A stretch of 64,000 nucleotides of DNA from assembly GCF_017309955.1 (NCBI RefSeq), contig NZ_CP021247.1:1179501-1243500 (forward strand), in the 5' to 3' direction. The stretch comes from Novosphingobium sp. KA1 (GTDB lineage: Bacteria; Pseudomonadota; Alphaproteobacteria; Sphingomonadales; Sphingomonadaceae). Position numbers and translations under genes: made by a program. Under the pieces are notes generated by a model. That model did not search any database, was not told where the DNA came from, and worked only from the letters and a program-made list of their open reading frames with translations. The stretch's first letter is position 1. The number at the start of each line of letters is the position of its first letter. Below are positions 36,391-44,912 of the stretch, piece by piece.

Positions 36391-36587
36391 TGCTCCCTTC
36401 GGTGCATGGACACCGGCCTCAAGGATCGAATCTGACAGAATTAGTCATTTGCCCACAATCGATTCCATCTTAAGGTCTGGCGCCGACACTATTCCAGTGA
36501 AACGGCCAAATACCGGCCGTGTACCGGCCGGAGACCAGATCGCCGCAGCGGCAATTGCCCGAGCGGCGTAACGGAGGGACCAGAACG

Positions 36588-37358
36588 ATGAAAACGTTCG
36601 CATGCGCGCTCGCCGCGCTTGCCATCGTGGCAAGTGCTCCTGCAGCTTTTGCGGAAGACCGGTCATCGGCCCGCAAGGCCCAGGACAATGGCACCCGGCA
36701 GATTCCCGTCTGCCGCAAAAATCTCGGCACCGTCGCCATCATCGAGCCTGACAACCAGTGGTGGCGCGAGTTCAACCTCGGCAGTCCCGAGGCGATCCTG
36801 CGCGTCTTCGTGCAGCAGTCGCGCTGCTTCACCCTCGTCAATCGCGGCCGCTCGCTCCAGAACAGCGCGATGGAACGCGCGCTGGCCGAACAAGGCGAGC
36901 TGCAGGGCGGCTCCAACATCGGCAAGGGCCAGATCAAGGCAGCGGACTACTTCCTCCAGCCGGACATCGTCTCGACCAACAACAATTCCGGCGGCGGCGG
37001 CATCGGCGGCGTGCTGGGCGGGGTGGGCGGTCTGTTCGGCCACGGCGTCGGCGCGATCGCCGGCGGACTCAACATCAAGAAGGGCGAGGCCAACGTCACC
37101 CTCTCGATCGTCAATTCGCGCACCACGGTCGAGGAGGCGCTGACAGAGGGCTATGCCCGCAAGTCCGACGTCAGCTTCGGCGCGGGCGGCGGCGGCTTCT
37201 TCGGGGGCACCTTCGGCGGCGTCGGCGGGGGTGGCTACCAGAACACCCAGATCGGCCAGATCATCGTGCTCGCCTACCTCGATGCCTATACCAAGCTGGT
37301 CAGCCAGCTCGGCGGGCTTCCCGAAAACGCCTCGGCAGCAGCCCCACCAGCGAAGTAA
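36588..37358 (+). CDS. exported CsgG/HfaB-family-like protein
   Basis: This 256-residue secreted protein has a signal peptide (MKTFACALAALAIVASAPAAFAE). The mature part (KNLGTVAIIEPDNQWWREFN, ILRVFVQQSRCFTLVNRG, GQIKAADYFLQPDIV, GEANVTLSIVNSRTTVEEALTEG) looks like the CsgG family of outer-membrane-associated proteins. Two glycine-rich stretches (near residues 135-160 and 200-225) are unusual. No lipobox cysteine is seen at the cleavage site, unlike CsgG itself. The function is unknown. GGAGG precedes the ATG. It stands between panC and the two-component operon. Confidence 0.75.
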   Translation: MKTFACALAALAIVASAPAAFAEDRSSARKAQDNGTRQIPVCRKNLGTVAIIEPDNQWWREFNLGSPEAILRVFVQQSRCFTLVNRGRSLQNSAMERALAEQGELQGGSNIGKGQIKAADYFLQPDIVSTNNNSGGGGIGGVLGGVGGLFGHGVGAIAGGLNIKKGEANVTLSIVNSRTTVEEALTEGYARKSDVSFGAGGGGFFGGTFGGVGGGGYQNTQIGQIIVLAYLDAYTKLVSQLGGLPENASAAAPPAK

Positions 37359-37513
37359 CATCCTGAAATTTCGTGCTATAACAGGCATTGTCAGCGGAAA
37401 TCCCATCCGCCAATGGCTATCTGATCGGGGGCCCGGCCCATGCCGGGGCCCCGTCATCACGGGGCTCAGGTTTTGACAGGCAATTCGGCATCACAGGCAC
37501 GGCGCACGGGATC

Positions 37514-38203
37514 ATGAGCGCCGCACGCATCCTCTACATCGAAGACGATGCCCGCGCCGCCCGGCAGGTGCGCGAAGTCGTCGAAACAGCAGGCCTGGCA
37601 CTGACCTGGGCGGCCAATGGGCAGGACGGGCTCAAGCTCGCCGGGGTGGAGCGTTTCGACGTCATCATCCTCGACCGCATGCTGCCCGATCTGGAGGGAC
37701 TGACGATCCTCGAACGCCTGCGCGAATCGGGGGTCGGCACGCCGGTGCTGATGCTCTCCGCGCTTGGGCGCAGCTCCGACCGCGCCGAAGGGCTCGATGG
37801 CGGTGCCGACGACTATCTGGCCAAGCCCTTCGAGGCCGAGGAACTGCTCGCCCGCCTGCGCGCGCTGCACCGGCGGGCCTCGGGCCGCACGCATAGCGCG
37901 GTGATCCTCTACGGCGCCTTCGAATGCCATGTGAAGGCCCGCACCGCCTTTCGCGAGAACCGCCACCTTGCGCTCAGCCCCAAGGAATTCGAGCTGTTCC
38001 GCTACTTCATGGAAAATGCCGGTGAAGTCCTGACCCGCGAGATGCTGCTGCGCGACGTGTGGAAGATGAACTTCGACCCGCAGACCAACGTGGTGGACGT
38101 CAACATCGGCCGTCTGCGCCGCAAACTGGAGGAAGGCTTCGACGGGCCTGCCCTCGAAACCATCTGGGGCTCGGGCTATCGCCTGCTCGACGGCCGCCGA
38201 TAA
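37514..38203 (+). CDS. OmpR-family response regulator (CusR/CopR-like)
   Basis: This 229-residue two-component regulator has an N-terminal receiver with the acidic pair in YIEDDARA, the phospho-acceptor Asp in VIILDRMLPD (about residue 52) and the lysine in YLAKPF. The C-terminal winged helix covers LSPKEFELFRYFMENAGEVLTREMLLRDVW through IWGSGYRL. The MNFDPQTNVVDVNIGRLRRKL stretch resembles metal-responsive CusR/CopR types, but no metal-efflux genes are near. It is followed four bases later by its sensor kinase. The ATG at 37514 is chosen over an upstream frame at 37388. Confidence 0.93.
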   Translation: MSAARILYIEDDARAARQVREVVETAGLALTWAANGQDGLKLAGVERFDVIILDRMLPDLEGLTILERLRESGVGTPVLMLSALGRSSDRAEGLDGGADDYLAKPFEAEELLARLRALHRRASGRTHSAVILYGAFECHVKARTAFRENRHLALSPKEFELFRYFMENAGEVLTREMLLRDVWKMNFDPQTNVVDVNIGRLRRKLEEGFDGPALETIWGSGYRLLDGRR

Positions 38204-38207
38204 GCGC

Positions 38208-39578
38208 GTGCCGCACCAGTCCACCTCGCCGCCGACCCGCTTCCACCGCTCGATCTTCGCGCGGACCGTGCTCTGGGCAATCATCATTGCCGCCGCCATC
38301 ACCGCCTGTCTCTGGCTGCTGACCGACGCGACCATCCGCAATACCAACCAGATCGCGCTGGAACGTGCGGTCGACCTCGATCTTGCCGGCATGGTCGATA
38401 TCCACGCCAGCGGCGGACGCGAGGAACTGGCGCGGCGGATCGCCGATCGCCTCGCCCTGCAACCGCGCGACGGCCAGCTGGCGCATTACCTGCTGGCCGA
38501 CACGGCAGGTCGGCGCCTGGCGGGCGACCTGCGCCAGTGGCCCGGGCTTCATGCCGGGGTTTCGGAATCGGGTCCGATTGCCCTTCCCGGTGGCGGCAGC
38601 GCCTTTGCGCGTGCCACCCAGCTTGGCCCGGACCTCAGGCTGCTGGTAGCCCACGAGGACCACGACATCCACGCGCTGCGCCGGCAAGTGGCGCTGGTCT
38701 ACGTGACCGGCGGCCTGCTGGCGACGCTGGCGGTGGCGCTGATCGGGATGACCGCCGCGCACCGGCTGCGCACGCGGATCGAGCGCATCAATGCCGCCTT
38801 CCGCCATCCCGACGACGAAGCGCTGGCCCGGCTTGAAAAGGGCTCGCTCGACCGTGACGAGATCGACGAACTGACCCGCCATTCCAGCGAAGCACTGGCC
38901 CGGCTGGGCCGCCTCGCGGGCGCCCAGCGCGAGACGACCGATCAGCTTGCCCACGAGATGCGCACCCCGCTGATGCATCTCGACAACCGGCTGGTAAAGG
39001 CACTGGCCGCCGCACCGGAGGCGGAAACCGCGGCGCGGATCGCCGATGCCAGGCAGGAGATCCGCCACATCGTGCGCATGCTCGAATCGCTGCTGGACAT
39101 TGCCGCCAGCCAGGCCCGCCGCGGCGACCGCCACGGCCTTGCCCCCGTCGATCTCAGTGCCCTCGCGCTCCGGCTCGGCGAACTCTACGCGGACAGCGCG
39201 GAGGAATCGGGCCACACCCTGAAACTGGCGATCGCCCCCGACGTCATGATCGAGGGGGAGGAAATGCAGATCACCCGCCTCATCACCAACCTGCTCGACA
39301 ATGCCTTCAAGTTCGTACCGGTCGGCGGCACCGTCGAACTTCGGCTCGCGCCCGGCCCCAGCCTGACGGTCTGCGACGACGGTCCCGGTGTACCCCTGGC
39401 CGATCGCGAAAAGATATTTGACAAATTCGCCCGCGGCAGCGAGCCCGGAACGCAGGACGGCGCGGGCCTCGGGCTGGCGCTGTGCCGGGCGATTGCCGAG
39501 CGCCACCAGCTTGAAATCACCCTCCTGCCCTCCACGCGCGGCGCCTGCTTCAAGGTAGCCCCGCAAGCCAGGCGATAG
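38208..39578 (+). CDS. sensor histidine kinase
   Basis: This 456-residue inner-membrane kinase has a first transmembrane helix near residues 18-40 (VLWAIIIAAAITACLWLL), a periplasmic sensor of about 120 residues, and a second helix near 165-188. A HAMP-like linker leads to the H-box QLAHEMRTPL (phospho-His near residue 248). The catalytic domain has the N-box LITNLLDNAFKF, G1 DDGPGVP and G2 GAGLGLALCRA. It starts at a GTG four bases after the response regulator and is followed three bases later by a small exported protein. The signal is unknown. Confidence 0.93.
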   Translation: MPHQSTSPPTRFHRSIFARTVLWAIIIAAAITACLWLLTDATIRNTNQIALERAVDLDLAGMVDIHASGGREELARRIADRLALQPRDGQLAHYLLADTAGRRLAGDLRQWPGLHAGVSESGPIALPGGGSAFARATQLGPDLRLLVAHEDHDIHALRRQVALVYVTGGLLATLAVALIGMTAAHRLRTRIERINAAFRHPDDEALARLEKGSLDRDEIDELTRHSSEALARLGRLAGAQRETTDQLAHEMRTPLMHLDNRLVKALAAAPEAETAARIADARQEIRHIVRMLESLLDIAASQARRGDRHGLAPVDLSALALRLGELYADSAEESGHTLKLAIAPDVMIEGEEMQITRLITNLLDNAFKFVPVGGTVELRLAPGPSLTVCDDGPGVPLADREKIFDKFARGSEPGTQDGAGLGLALCRAIAERHQLEITLLPSTRGACFKVAPQARR

Positions 39579-39581
39579 CCC

Positions 39582-40202
39582 GTGAGCAAGACCGGTTACC
39601 TGCGTTTCTGCCTGCCTGTTGGCGATTGTCTGGCCGTCAGCCTGATGGGCAGACTGGTGGGCAGCCTGATGGGCAGCGTTGCCGCCATGACGTCACTAGC
39701 GCCCAGCGCCTATGCCGCCGCCCCCACTAGCGGACAGCGCGTGGCGGAGGCACTGGCCCAGGCGCAGGCCGCCCGCGACGGCGGCGACAGCGAGACCCTG
39801 GCCCGCGCGCTCGGCGTGATCGATCGGTCCGGCGCCCATCCGCTGGATGGCTGGACCGGCGCCGACCCCGTGCCCGAATGGCGCAGCACCGTCGCCCCCG
39901 CCGGTTCGCCGCTGCGCGGCAGCCCGCTCGGCCCCGGCTACCGGCTCGGCAAAGTCCCGGCCGGCCAGAGCGATAGTTTCGAACAGGTGTTCCTCTCCGG
40001 CCGTAAGGCCAGCGTCTCGGTCGCCACGCAAGGCGGCAAGCCCGTCAGCCTGCGCGTGACCGACGGCGACAAGCGTATCGTCTGCCAGTCCGGCAAGGAC
40101 GGTCCGGCCTGCAACTGGGTGCCGCTGTTCACCCAGCGCTACCGGATCGAGGTCCACAACGGCGGCCAGTATCTGGCGAACTACTACCTCGTGGTCGATT
40201 GA
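39582..40202 (+). CDS. exported protein co-transcribed with the two-component system
   Basis: I do not recognise this 206-residue protein. It starts at a GTG three bases after the kinase stop. An N-terminal hydrophobic segment ending ...LAPSAYAAAP looks like a signal peptide, with a longer than usual n-region. The mature part has a helix of AEALAQAQAARDGGD followed by a beta-rich region with two cysteines (RIVCQS and PACNWVPLF). The tight spacing suggests it belongs to the same operon, perhaps as a periplasmic accessory or target of the system. That is inference. Confidence 0.65.
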   Translation: MSKTGYLRFCLPVGDCLAVSLMGRLVGSLMGSVAAMTSLAPSAYAAAPTSGQRVAEALAQAQAARDGGDSETLARALGVIDRSGAHPLDGWTGADPVPEWRSTVAPAGSPLRGSPLGPGYRLGKVPAGQSDSFEQVFLSGRKASVSVATQGGKPVSLRVTDGDKRIVCQSGKDGPACNWVPLFTQRYRIEVHNGGQYLANYYLVVD

Positions 40203-40311
40203 CGGGGGAAGCCGGGAGCGTAGCCACATTTTTCGGCACGTTTTCCGGACTCATCTGGCGCTTGCGGCATCGCCCCGGACCTGGTGCATGGATGGGCTGG
40301 CGCGCCGATAG

Positions 40312-40346
40312 GAAAACGGCGGCACTCCCTGGTGGAGCGCCGCCGC
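40312..40346 (-). terminator. terminator of cydABX
   Basis: GGCGGCGCTCC pairs with GGAGTGCCGCC (one G-U pair) on the minus strand and is followed by GTTTTCC. It lies just after the cydX stop. Confidence 0.8.
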
Positions 40347-40356
40347 TGTCATGACG

Positions 40357-40473
40357 TCAGTCGAGGACCGTCTTCTCTTCGGCCGGATCGGTGTGGAACT
40401 CGTGCCACACCCCGTTGATGATACCGAAGCCGACCGCCAGGCCGACGCCAAGGATCCAGGAAAAGTACCACAT
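40357..40473 (-). CDS. cydX: cytochrome bd oxidase small subunit CydX
   Basis: CydX is a single-helix subunit that stabilises the haem site of cytochrome bd. This 38-residue reading frame begins MWYFSWILGVGLAVGFGI, the recognised family signature, and ends with a charged tail. GAGGAA sits nine bases before the ATG. It lies ten bases after cydB in the same direction and is followed by the operon terminator, so it is the third gene of cydABX. Confidence 0.93.
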   Translation of the reverse strand: MWYFSWILGVGLAVGFGIINGVWHEFHTDPAEEKTVLD

Positions 40474-40483
40474 AGTCGGTTCC

Positions 40484-41632
40484 TCAATAGAAGTCGGGAT
40501 TCATGCCCACTTCACGCTCGGTCACGCGGCCGAACATGACCTTGTAGGCCCAGGCCGTGTAGGTCAGCACCAGCGGCAGGAAGATCACCGTCACCAGCAG
40601 CATGATGAACAGAGTCGTGTGGCTGGACGAGGCGTTCCACACCAGCAGGCTGGAGCGCGCATCGATCGAACTGGGCAGGATGAAGGGGAACATCGACAGG
40701 CCGACCGAGGCGATGATGCCCAGGTTCGCCAGCGAGGAGCCCGCAAAGACCAGCGTGTCCTTGCGCCCGCGAATGCCCGCCAGTGCCACCAGCGGCCCGG
40801 CCAGGCCCAGCGCCGGGGCCAGGATCATCCAGGGATGGGCGGCGTAATTGGCCAGCCATGCTCCGGCAACGTGGGCGCTTTCGGCAAAGCGCGGGTTCGA
40901 CGGCCCTTGCGGATCGACGGCGCCGACCAACTGGTAGCCAAGATCGCCCATCGCCAGCCAGACGCCGCCAAGGGCGTAGAGCACAAAGGCCACCAGCGCC
41001 GCGACCTGGCCATAACGCTGCGCACGGTCACGCGCCGGCCCCTGCTCGAGCTTGAGCGTCAGCCAGCCGGCACCGTGCAGCACGATCATCGCCACCGACA
41101 CCACGCCGCAGAGCAGCGCGAAGGGCGTGAACAGGCCCAGCAGCGTGCCTTCGTAGAAGCTGCGCATGTCGCTATCGAGCCGGAAGGGTACGCCCAGCAG
41201 CACGTTGCCGACCGCCACACCGAACACGAGCGAAGGCAGGAAACCGCCGACAAACAGCGCCCAGTCCCAGCGCGAACGCCAGGCCGGATCGGGCTTCTTC
41301 GAACGGTACTTGAAGCCCACGGGCCGCAGGATGAAGGCCGCCAGCACCAGGAACATCGCGATGTAGAAGCCCGAGAAGCTGACGGCATAGACGTAAGGCC
41401 ATGCCGCGAAGATCGCGCCGCCACCCAGGATGAACCAGACCTGGTTGCCTTCCCAGGTCGGACCGATGGCATTGATCACCATGCGGCGCTCGGCATCGCT
41501 GCGGCCGACGAAGGGCAGGAGCGAAGCCGAGCCCAGGTCGAAACCGTCGGTGAGGGCGAAGCCGATGAGCAGCACGCCCATCAGCAGCCACCAGATCACC
41601 CGCATCGTTTCATAGTCGAAGGGAATGGACAT
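40484..41632 (-). CDS. cydB: cytochrome bd ubiquinol oxidase subunit II
   Basis: CydB is the structural and quinone-cycle partner of CydA in the high-affinity terminal oxidase. The 382-residue protein has eight to nine membrane helices. It carries the conserved N-terminal LIGFALTDGFDLGSASLLPFVGR, GPTWEGNQVWFILGGGAIFAAWP, and the C-terminal HTTLFIMLLVTVIFLPLVLTYTAWAYKVMFGRV. The ATG at 41632 has GAGGCAAGA upstream. It lies 13 bp after cydA and 10 bp before cydX. Confidence 0.97.
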   Translation of the reverse strand: MSIPFDYETMRVIWWLLMGVLLIGFALTDGFDLGSASLLPFVGRSDAERRMVINAIGPTWEGNQVWFILGGGAIFAAWPYVYAVSFSGFYIAMFLVLAAFILRPVGFKYRSKKPDPAWRSRWDWALFVGGFLPSLVFGVAVGNVLLGVPFRLDSDMRSFYEGTLLGLFTPFALLCGVVSVAMIVLHGAGWLTLKLEQGPARDRAQRYGQVAALVAFVLYALGGVWLAMGDLGYQLVGAVDPQGPSNPRFAESAHVAGAWLANYAAHPWMILAPALGLAGPLVALAGIRGRKDTLVFAGSSLANLGIIASVGLSMFPFILPSSIDARSSLLVWNASSSHTTLFIMLLVTVIFLPLVLTYTAWAYKVMFGRVTEREVGMNPDFY

Positions 41633-41645
41633 TCTTGCCTCCTGC

Positions 41646-43232
41646 TTACTCGGCCGGGATGGCAGTGAAGGTGCTGGCAGGTGCGCGTTCGCGAACCGGC
41701 GCGCCTTCATGGCCCTCGTAGACTTCCGGACCCTTGCGGATCGTCGCCAGCATCAGCTTCACCTCGATCACCGCCATGGTGCCATAGAGCAGCGTGAACC
41801 CGATGATGGTGGTCCAGATCTGCGGCACGGTCAGGCTCGATGCGGCCAGGAACGTCGGCAGCACCCCGTCCACCGCCCAGGGCTGACGCCCGAGTTCGGC
41901 AACCAGCCAGCCCACTTCGATCGCGATCCACGGCAGCGGCATGACCAGCACCGCGGCGCGCAGGAACCACCTGGCGTTGAACCGGCGGCGCACCGAGAAG
42001 GCGAAAGCGGTGGCGAAGAAGGCGATGAAGAAGAAGCCCAGCCCCGCCATCACGCGGAACATCCAGAACAGCGCGGGCACGTTGGGAACCGTGGTCCAGG
42101 CTGCCTTGGTGATGGTCGCCTCGTCGGCCAGGCGCGGATCGGCGACAAAGCGCTTGAGCAGCAGGGCGTAACCGAGATCGTCCTTGTTGCGCTCCCATGC
42201 TTCGCGCGCGGCAAGGTCGTTACGGTTGACCTTGAGCTTCTCGACCGCGTCATAGGCAACGATACCGGTGCGCATGCGCTGTTCGGCGCGCTCGACCAGC
42301 GGGATGATGCCGGTCACTTCGCCCGACAGACTGCGCGTGGCGATCAGGCCGAGAACATAGGGGACCTGGATCTCGTAAGCGGTCTCGTGCTTCTCGTTCG
42401 ACGGCAAGCCGACCAGCGTGAGCCCGGCAGGAGCCTTTTCGGTCTCCCACATGGCCTCCATCGCCGCCATCTTCATCTTCTGGTTGTCGGAAACGGCATA
42501 ACCGCTTTCGTCACCCAGCACGACGACCGAGAGCGAGGAGGCAAGGCCGAAGGCCGCCGCCACCGTGAAGCTGCGCTTGGCAAGCTCCAGATGACGTCCA
42601 CGCAGCAGGTAATAGGCCGAGACACCCAGCACAAAGAGGCTGGCGCAGACATAGCCTGCGCTCACGGTATGCACGAACTTCGCCTGCGCGACCGGATTGA
42701 AGATCACGTCCTTGAAGTTCGAGACTTCCATGCGCATCGTCTCGGGGTTGAACACCGCACCCGCAGGATGCTGCATCCAGCCGTTGGCGACGAGAATCCA
42801 GAGCGCCGACAGATTCGAGCCGAGCGCAACCATGAAGGTCGTCAGCAAGTGGCCGCGCTTGGAAAGCCGGTCCCAGCCGAAGAACATCAGGCCCACGAAA
42901 GTCGCCTCGAGGAAGAAGGCCATCAGGCCCTCGATCGCCAGCGGAGCGCCGAAGATGTCGCCGACGTAGTGCGAGTAGTAGGCCCAGTTGGTGCCGAACT
43001 CGAACTCCATGGTGAGGCCGGTGGCCACGCCGAGGACAAAATTGATGCCGAAAAGCTTGCCCCAGAAACGGGTCACGTCCCGCCAGATGGGACGGTCCGT
43101 AATCACATAAACACTTTCCATAATTACGAGAATGAAGGAAAGCCCGAGGGTCAAGGGTACAAAGAGAAAATGGTACAGCGCCGTGAGGGCGAACTGTAGC
43201 CGGGACAATTCAACAACTGCCATGTCGATCAT
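41646..43232 (-). CDS. cydA: cytochrome bd ubiquinol oxidase subunit I
   Basis: CydA binds haems b558, b595 and d and oxidises ubiquinol while reducing oxygen. The 528-residue protein has the N-terminal RLQFALTALYHFLFVPLTLGL with an axial histidine, and EFGTNWAYYSHYVGDIFGAPLAIEGLMAFFLE. GWMQHPAGA and the haem-d region signature VGWLVAELGRQPW follow. The first gene of cydABX, it starts at 43232, with MAVVELS nine bases later as an alternative. The upstream intergenic/5' region holds an FNR-type palindrome at 43359-43372, consistent with induction at low oxygen. Confidence 0.97.
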   Translation of the reverse strand: MIDMAVVELSRLQFALTALYHFLFVPLTLGLSFILVIMESVYVITDRPIWRDVTRFWGKLFGINFVLGVATGLTMEFEFGTNWAYYSHYVGDIFGAPLAIEGLMAFFLEATFVGLMFFGWDRLSKRGHLLTTFMVALGSNLSALWILVANGWMQHPAGAVFNPETMRMEVSNFKDVIFNPVAQAKFVHTVSAGYVCASLFVLGVSAYYLLRGRHLELAKRSFTVAAAFGLASSLSVVVLGDESGYAVSDNQKMKMAAMEAMWETEKAPAGLTLVGLPSNEKHETAYEIQVPYVLGLIATRSLSGEVTGIIPLVERAEQRMRTGIVAYDAVEKLKVNRNDLAAREAWERNKDDLGYALLLKRFVADPRLADEATITKAAWTTVPNVPALFWMFRVMAGLGFFFIAFFATAFAFSVRRRFNARWFLRAAVLVMPLPWIAIEVGWLVAELGRQPWAVDGVLPTFLAASSLTVPQIWTTIIGFTLLYGTMAVIEVKLMLATIRKGPEVYEGHEGAPVRERAPASTFTAIPAE

Positions 43233-43274
43233 GTCGAATCCCGCCTTTTTAGCGGCCCGAGAGGGAGAGAGAGG

Positions 43275-44912
43275 TTGCCTCGGGCAGGTTGGTTTCGTAG
43301 GGTCGCGTTAGGCCCGCCCAAGAGGGCTGTCAAACGATACTTACATGGTTTCTTTAATTTGATCTATGTCAAATTGGCTGTACCCTGGCTGCTTGATATT
43401 GCCGGGGCCGCCGTCCTCTCCTGGGGTCTCGCCAGCGGCGTTGGACACGTCGCGACGCAGGCCCCGCTGCTCGCACCGGCCGCGCTCATCCTGGGAGGGG
43501 CGTGCCTGCGCGCCATTTCCGCCTTCGCTCTTGACCGCCACGCCGTGGCTGCCGCGCAGGCAAACAGCCGCGAGCGCCGTCGCGGCTTGTGGACTTCCCT
43601 CCTTGGATCGCGCCTTTCAAAGCCGCTAAGCATCGGAGAAAGCGCCACACTTGCCTTGGACCATACCATGGCGATCGAGAATCGCGACGTCCGTTTTTCG
43701 CCTGTGCGGCTCAATGCCGTGATCGGCCCGCTGGTGGTGGCGGCGATCGTCGCCCCCGCAAGCTGGGTCGCCGCGCTGATCATGCTGGCAACGCTGCTGC
43801 CCTTCGTGCTGGGCTCGATCCTTGCCGGCACCGCCGCGCGCCGGGCGTCCGAGCGGCAACTGGCAGCCCTCGCCGCACTGTCCGGCCTGTTTGTCGACCG
43901 TCTCACGCATCTCCCGCTGATCCGCCATTTCGGCGCCGAAGCCCGCATCTCGCGCCAGGTCCGCGATGCCACCCACGAAGTTGCGGACCGCACGGTTTCC
44001 GTCCTGCGCGCCGCCTTCCTCTCCAACGCCGTGCTGGAGTTCTTCTCCGCGCTCTCGATCGCGCTGGTGGCGGTCTATTGCGGTTTCTCGCTGCTCGGCC
44101 TGCTGCCGTTCCGCGCGCCGGAAACGCTGACGCTGGTGCCCGCCTTTTTTGTTCTGGCCATGGCCCCGGAATTCTACCTGCCGATGCGCCGCCTCGCCGC
44201 CGCCTATCACGAGAAGCAGCTGGGCGAGGCCGCCGAAACGGCGCTCGAGCCGCTGCGCGATGCCTTGCCGGCCAGCCCCCTTCCGGGCAACGCCCCCGCC
44301 CCTTTCAGCGGCCTGCGCGTCGCGGACCTGACATTGGCCTTCCCCGGCATCAGCGTCGGCCCCCTCGATTTCAGCCTGTCCCGTCACGACCTTGTCGCGC
44401 TGACCGGCCCCACCGGCAGCGGCAAGACCAGCACGCTGGCCGCCATCGCCGGACAGGTCGCCCCCAACTCCGGGCAGATATGCGACCGGGTCGGTGCCCC
44501 GCTGGTCAGCAGCCAGATCGCCTGGGCCGCCCAGCGGCCGCTGCTGCTGACGGGAACGCTGGGCGAAAACCTGGCGCTGGCGGCCCCCGATGCCCCCCGC
44601 GAGGAGATCCTCGCGGTGGCCGAACGTGTCGGCCTCGGCGCCATGCTGGCCCGGCGCGGCGGCCTCGACATGGCGATCGACCATAACGGCTCAGGTCTCT
44701 CTGGCGGCGAGCGGCGCCGCATCGGCCTCGCCCGCGCGATCCTCTCGGACCGTCCACTGCTGCTCTGCGACGAGCCCACCGCCGACCTCGACACCGCCTC
44801 CGCCGCCGCCATCGTCGCCCTGCTGAGCGACCTGTCACGTCGCCGCTGCATCCTCGTGGCCACCCATGACCCCGCCATGACCGCCGCCGCCCGGCAGGAG
44901 ATCGCGCTGTGA
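43275..44912 (+). CDS. cydD: thiol reductant ABC exporter subunit CydD
   Basis: CydD pairs with CydC in an inner-membrane ABC exporter of cysteine/glutathione needed for cytochrome bd assembly. The 545-residue frame has six hydrophobic segments. Its nucleotide-binding domain has Walker A GPTGSGKTSTLAA, the signature LSGGERRRIGLARA, Walker B LLLCDEPTADLD and the switch histidine ATHDP. The start is uncertain. The TTG at 43275 has GAGAGAGAGG beside it but places the FNR box inside the gene. A TTG at 43374 would leave the box in the promoter but lacks a ribosome site. Confidence 0.9.
   Translation: MPRAGWFRRVALGPPKRAVKRYLHGFFNLIYVKLAVPWLLDIAGAAVLSWGLASGVGHVATQAPLLAPAALILGGACLRAISAFALDRHAVAAAQANSRERRRGLWTSLLGSRLSKPLSIGESATLALDHTMAIENRDVRFSPVRLNAVIGPLVVAAIVAPASWVAALIMLATLLPFVLGSILAGTAARRASERQLAALAALSGLFVDRLTHLPLIRHFGAEARISRQVRDATHEVADRTVSVLRAAFLSNAVLEFFSALSIALVAVYCGFSLLGLLPFRAPETLTLVPAFFVLAMAPEFYLPMRRLAAAYHEKQLGEAAETALEPLRDALPASPLPGNAPAPFSGLRVADLTLAFPGISVGPLDFSLSRHDLVALTGPTGSGKTSTLAAIAGQVAPNSGQICDRVGAPLVSSQIAWAAQRPLLLTGTLGENLALAAPDAPREEILAVAERVGLGAMLARRGGLDMAIDHNGSGLSGGERRRIGLARAILSDRPLLLCDEPTADLDTASAAAIVALLSDLSRRRCILVATHDPAMTAAARQEIAL
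43359..43372. promoter_or_regulatory. FNR/Anr-type binding site between cydA and cydD
   Basis: TTGATCTATGTCAA matches the FNR consensus TTGAT-N4-ATCAA in nine of ten positions. It lies in a locally AT-rich patch about 130 bp before cydA and near the cydD start. The divergent cyd genes are classic oxygen-regulated targets. Confidence 0.8.

Noticed and set aside
37388..37513. 42-residue N-terminal extension of the response regulator
   Set aside because: The receiver domain starts at MSAARILYIEDD; the extension resembles no receiver N-terminus.
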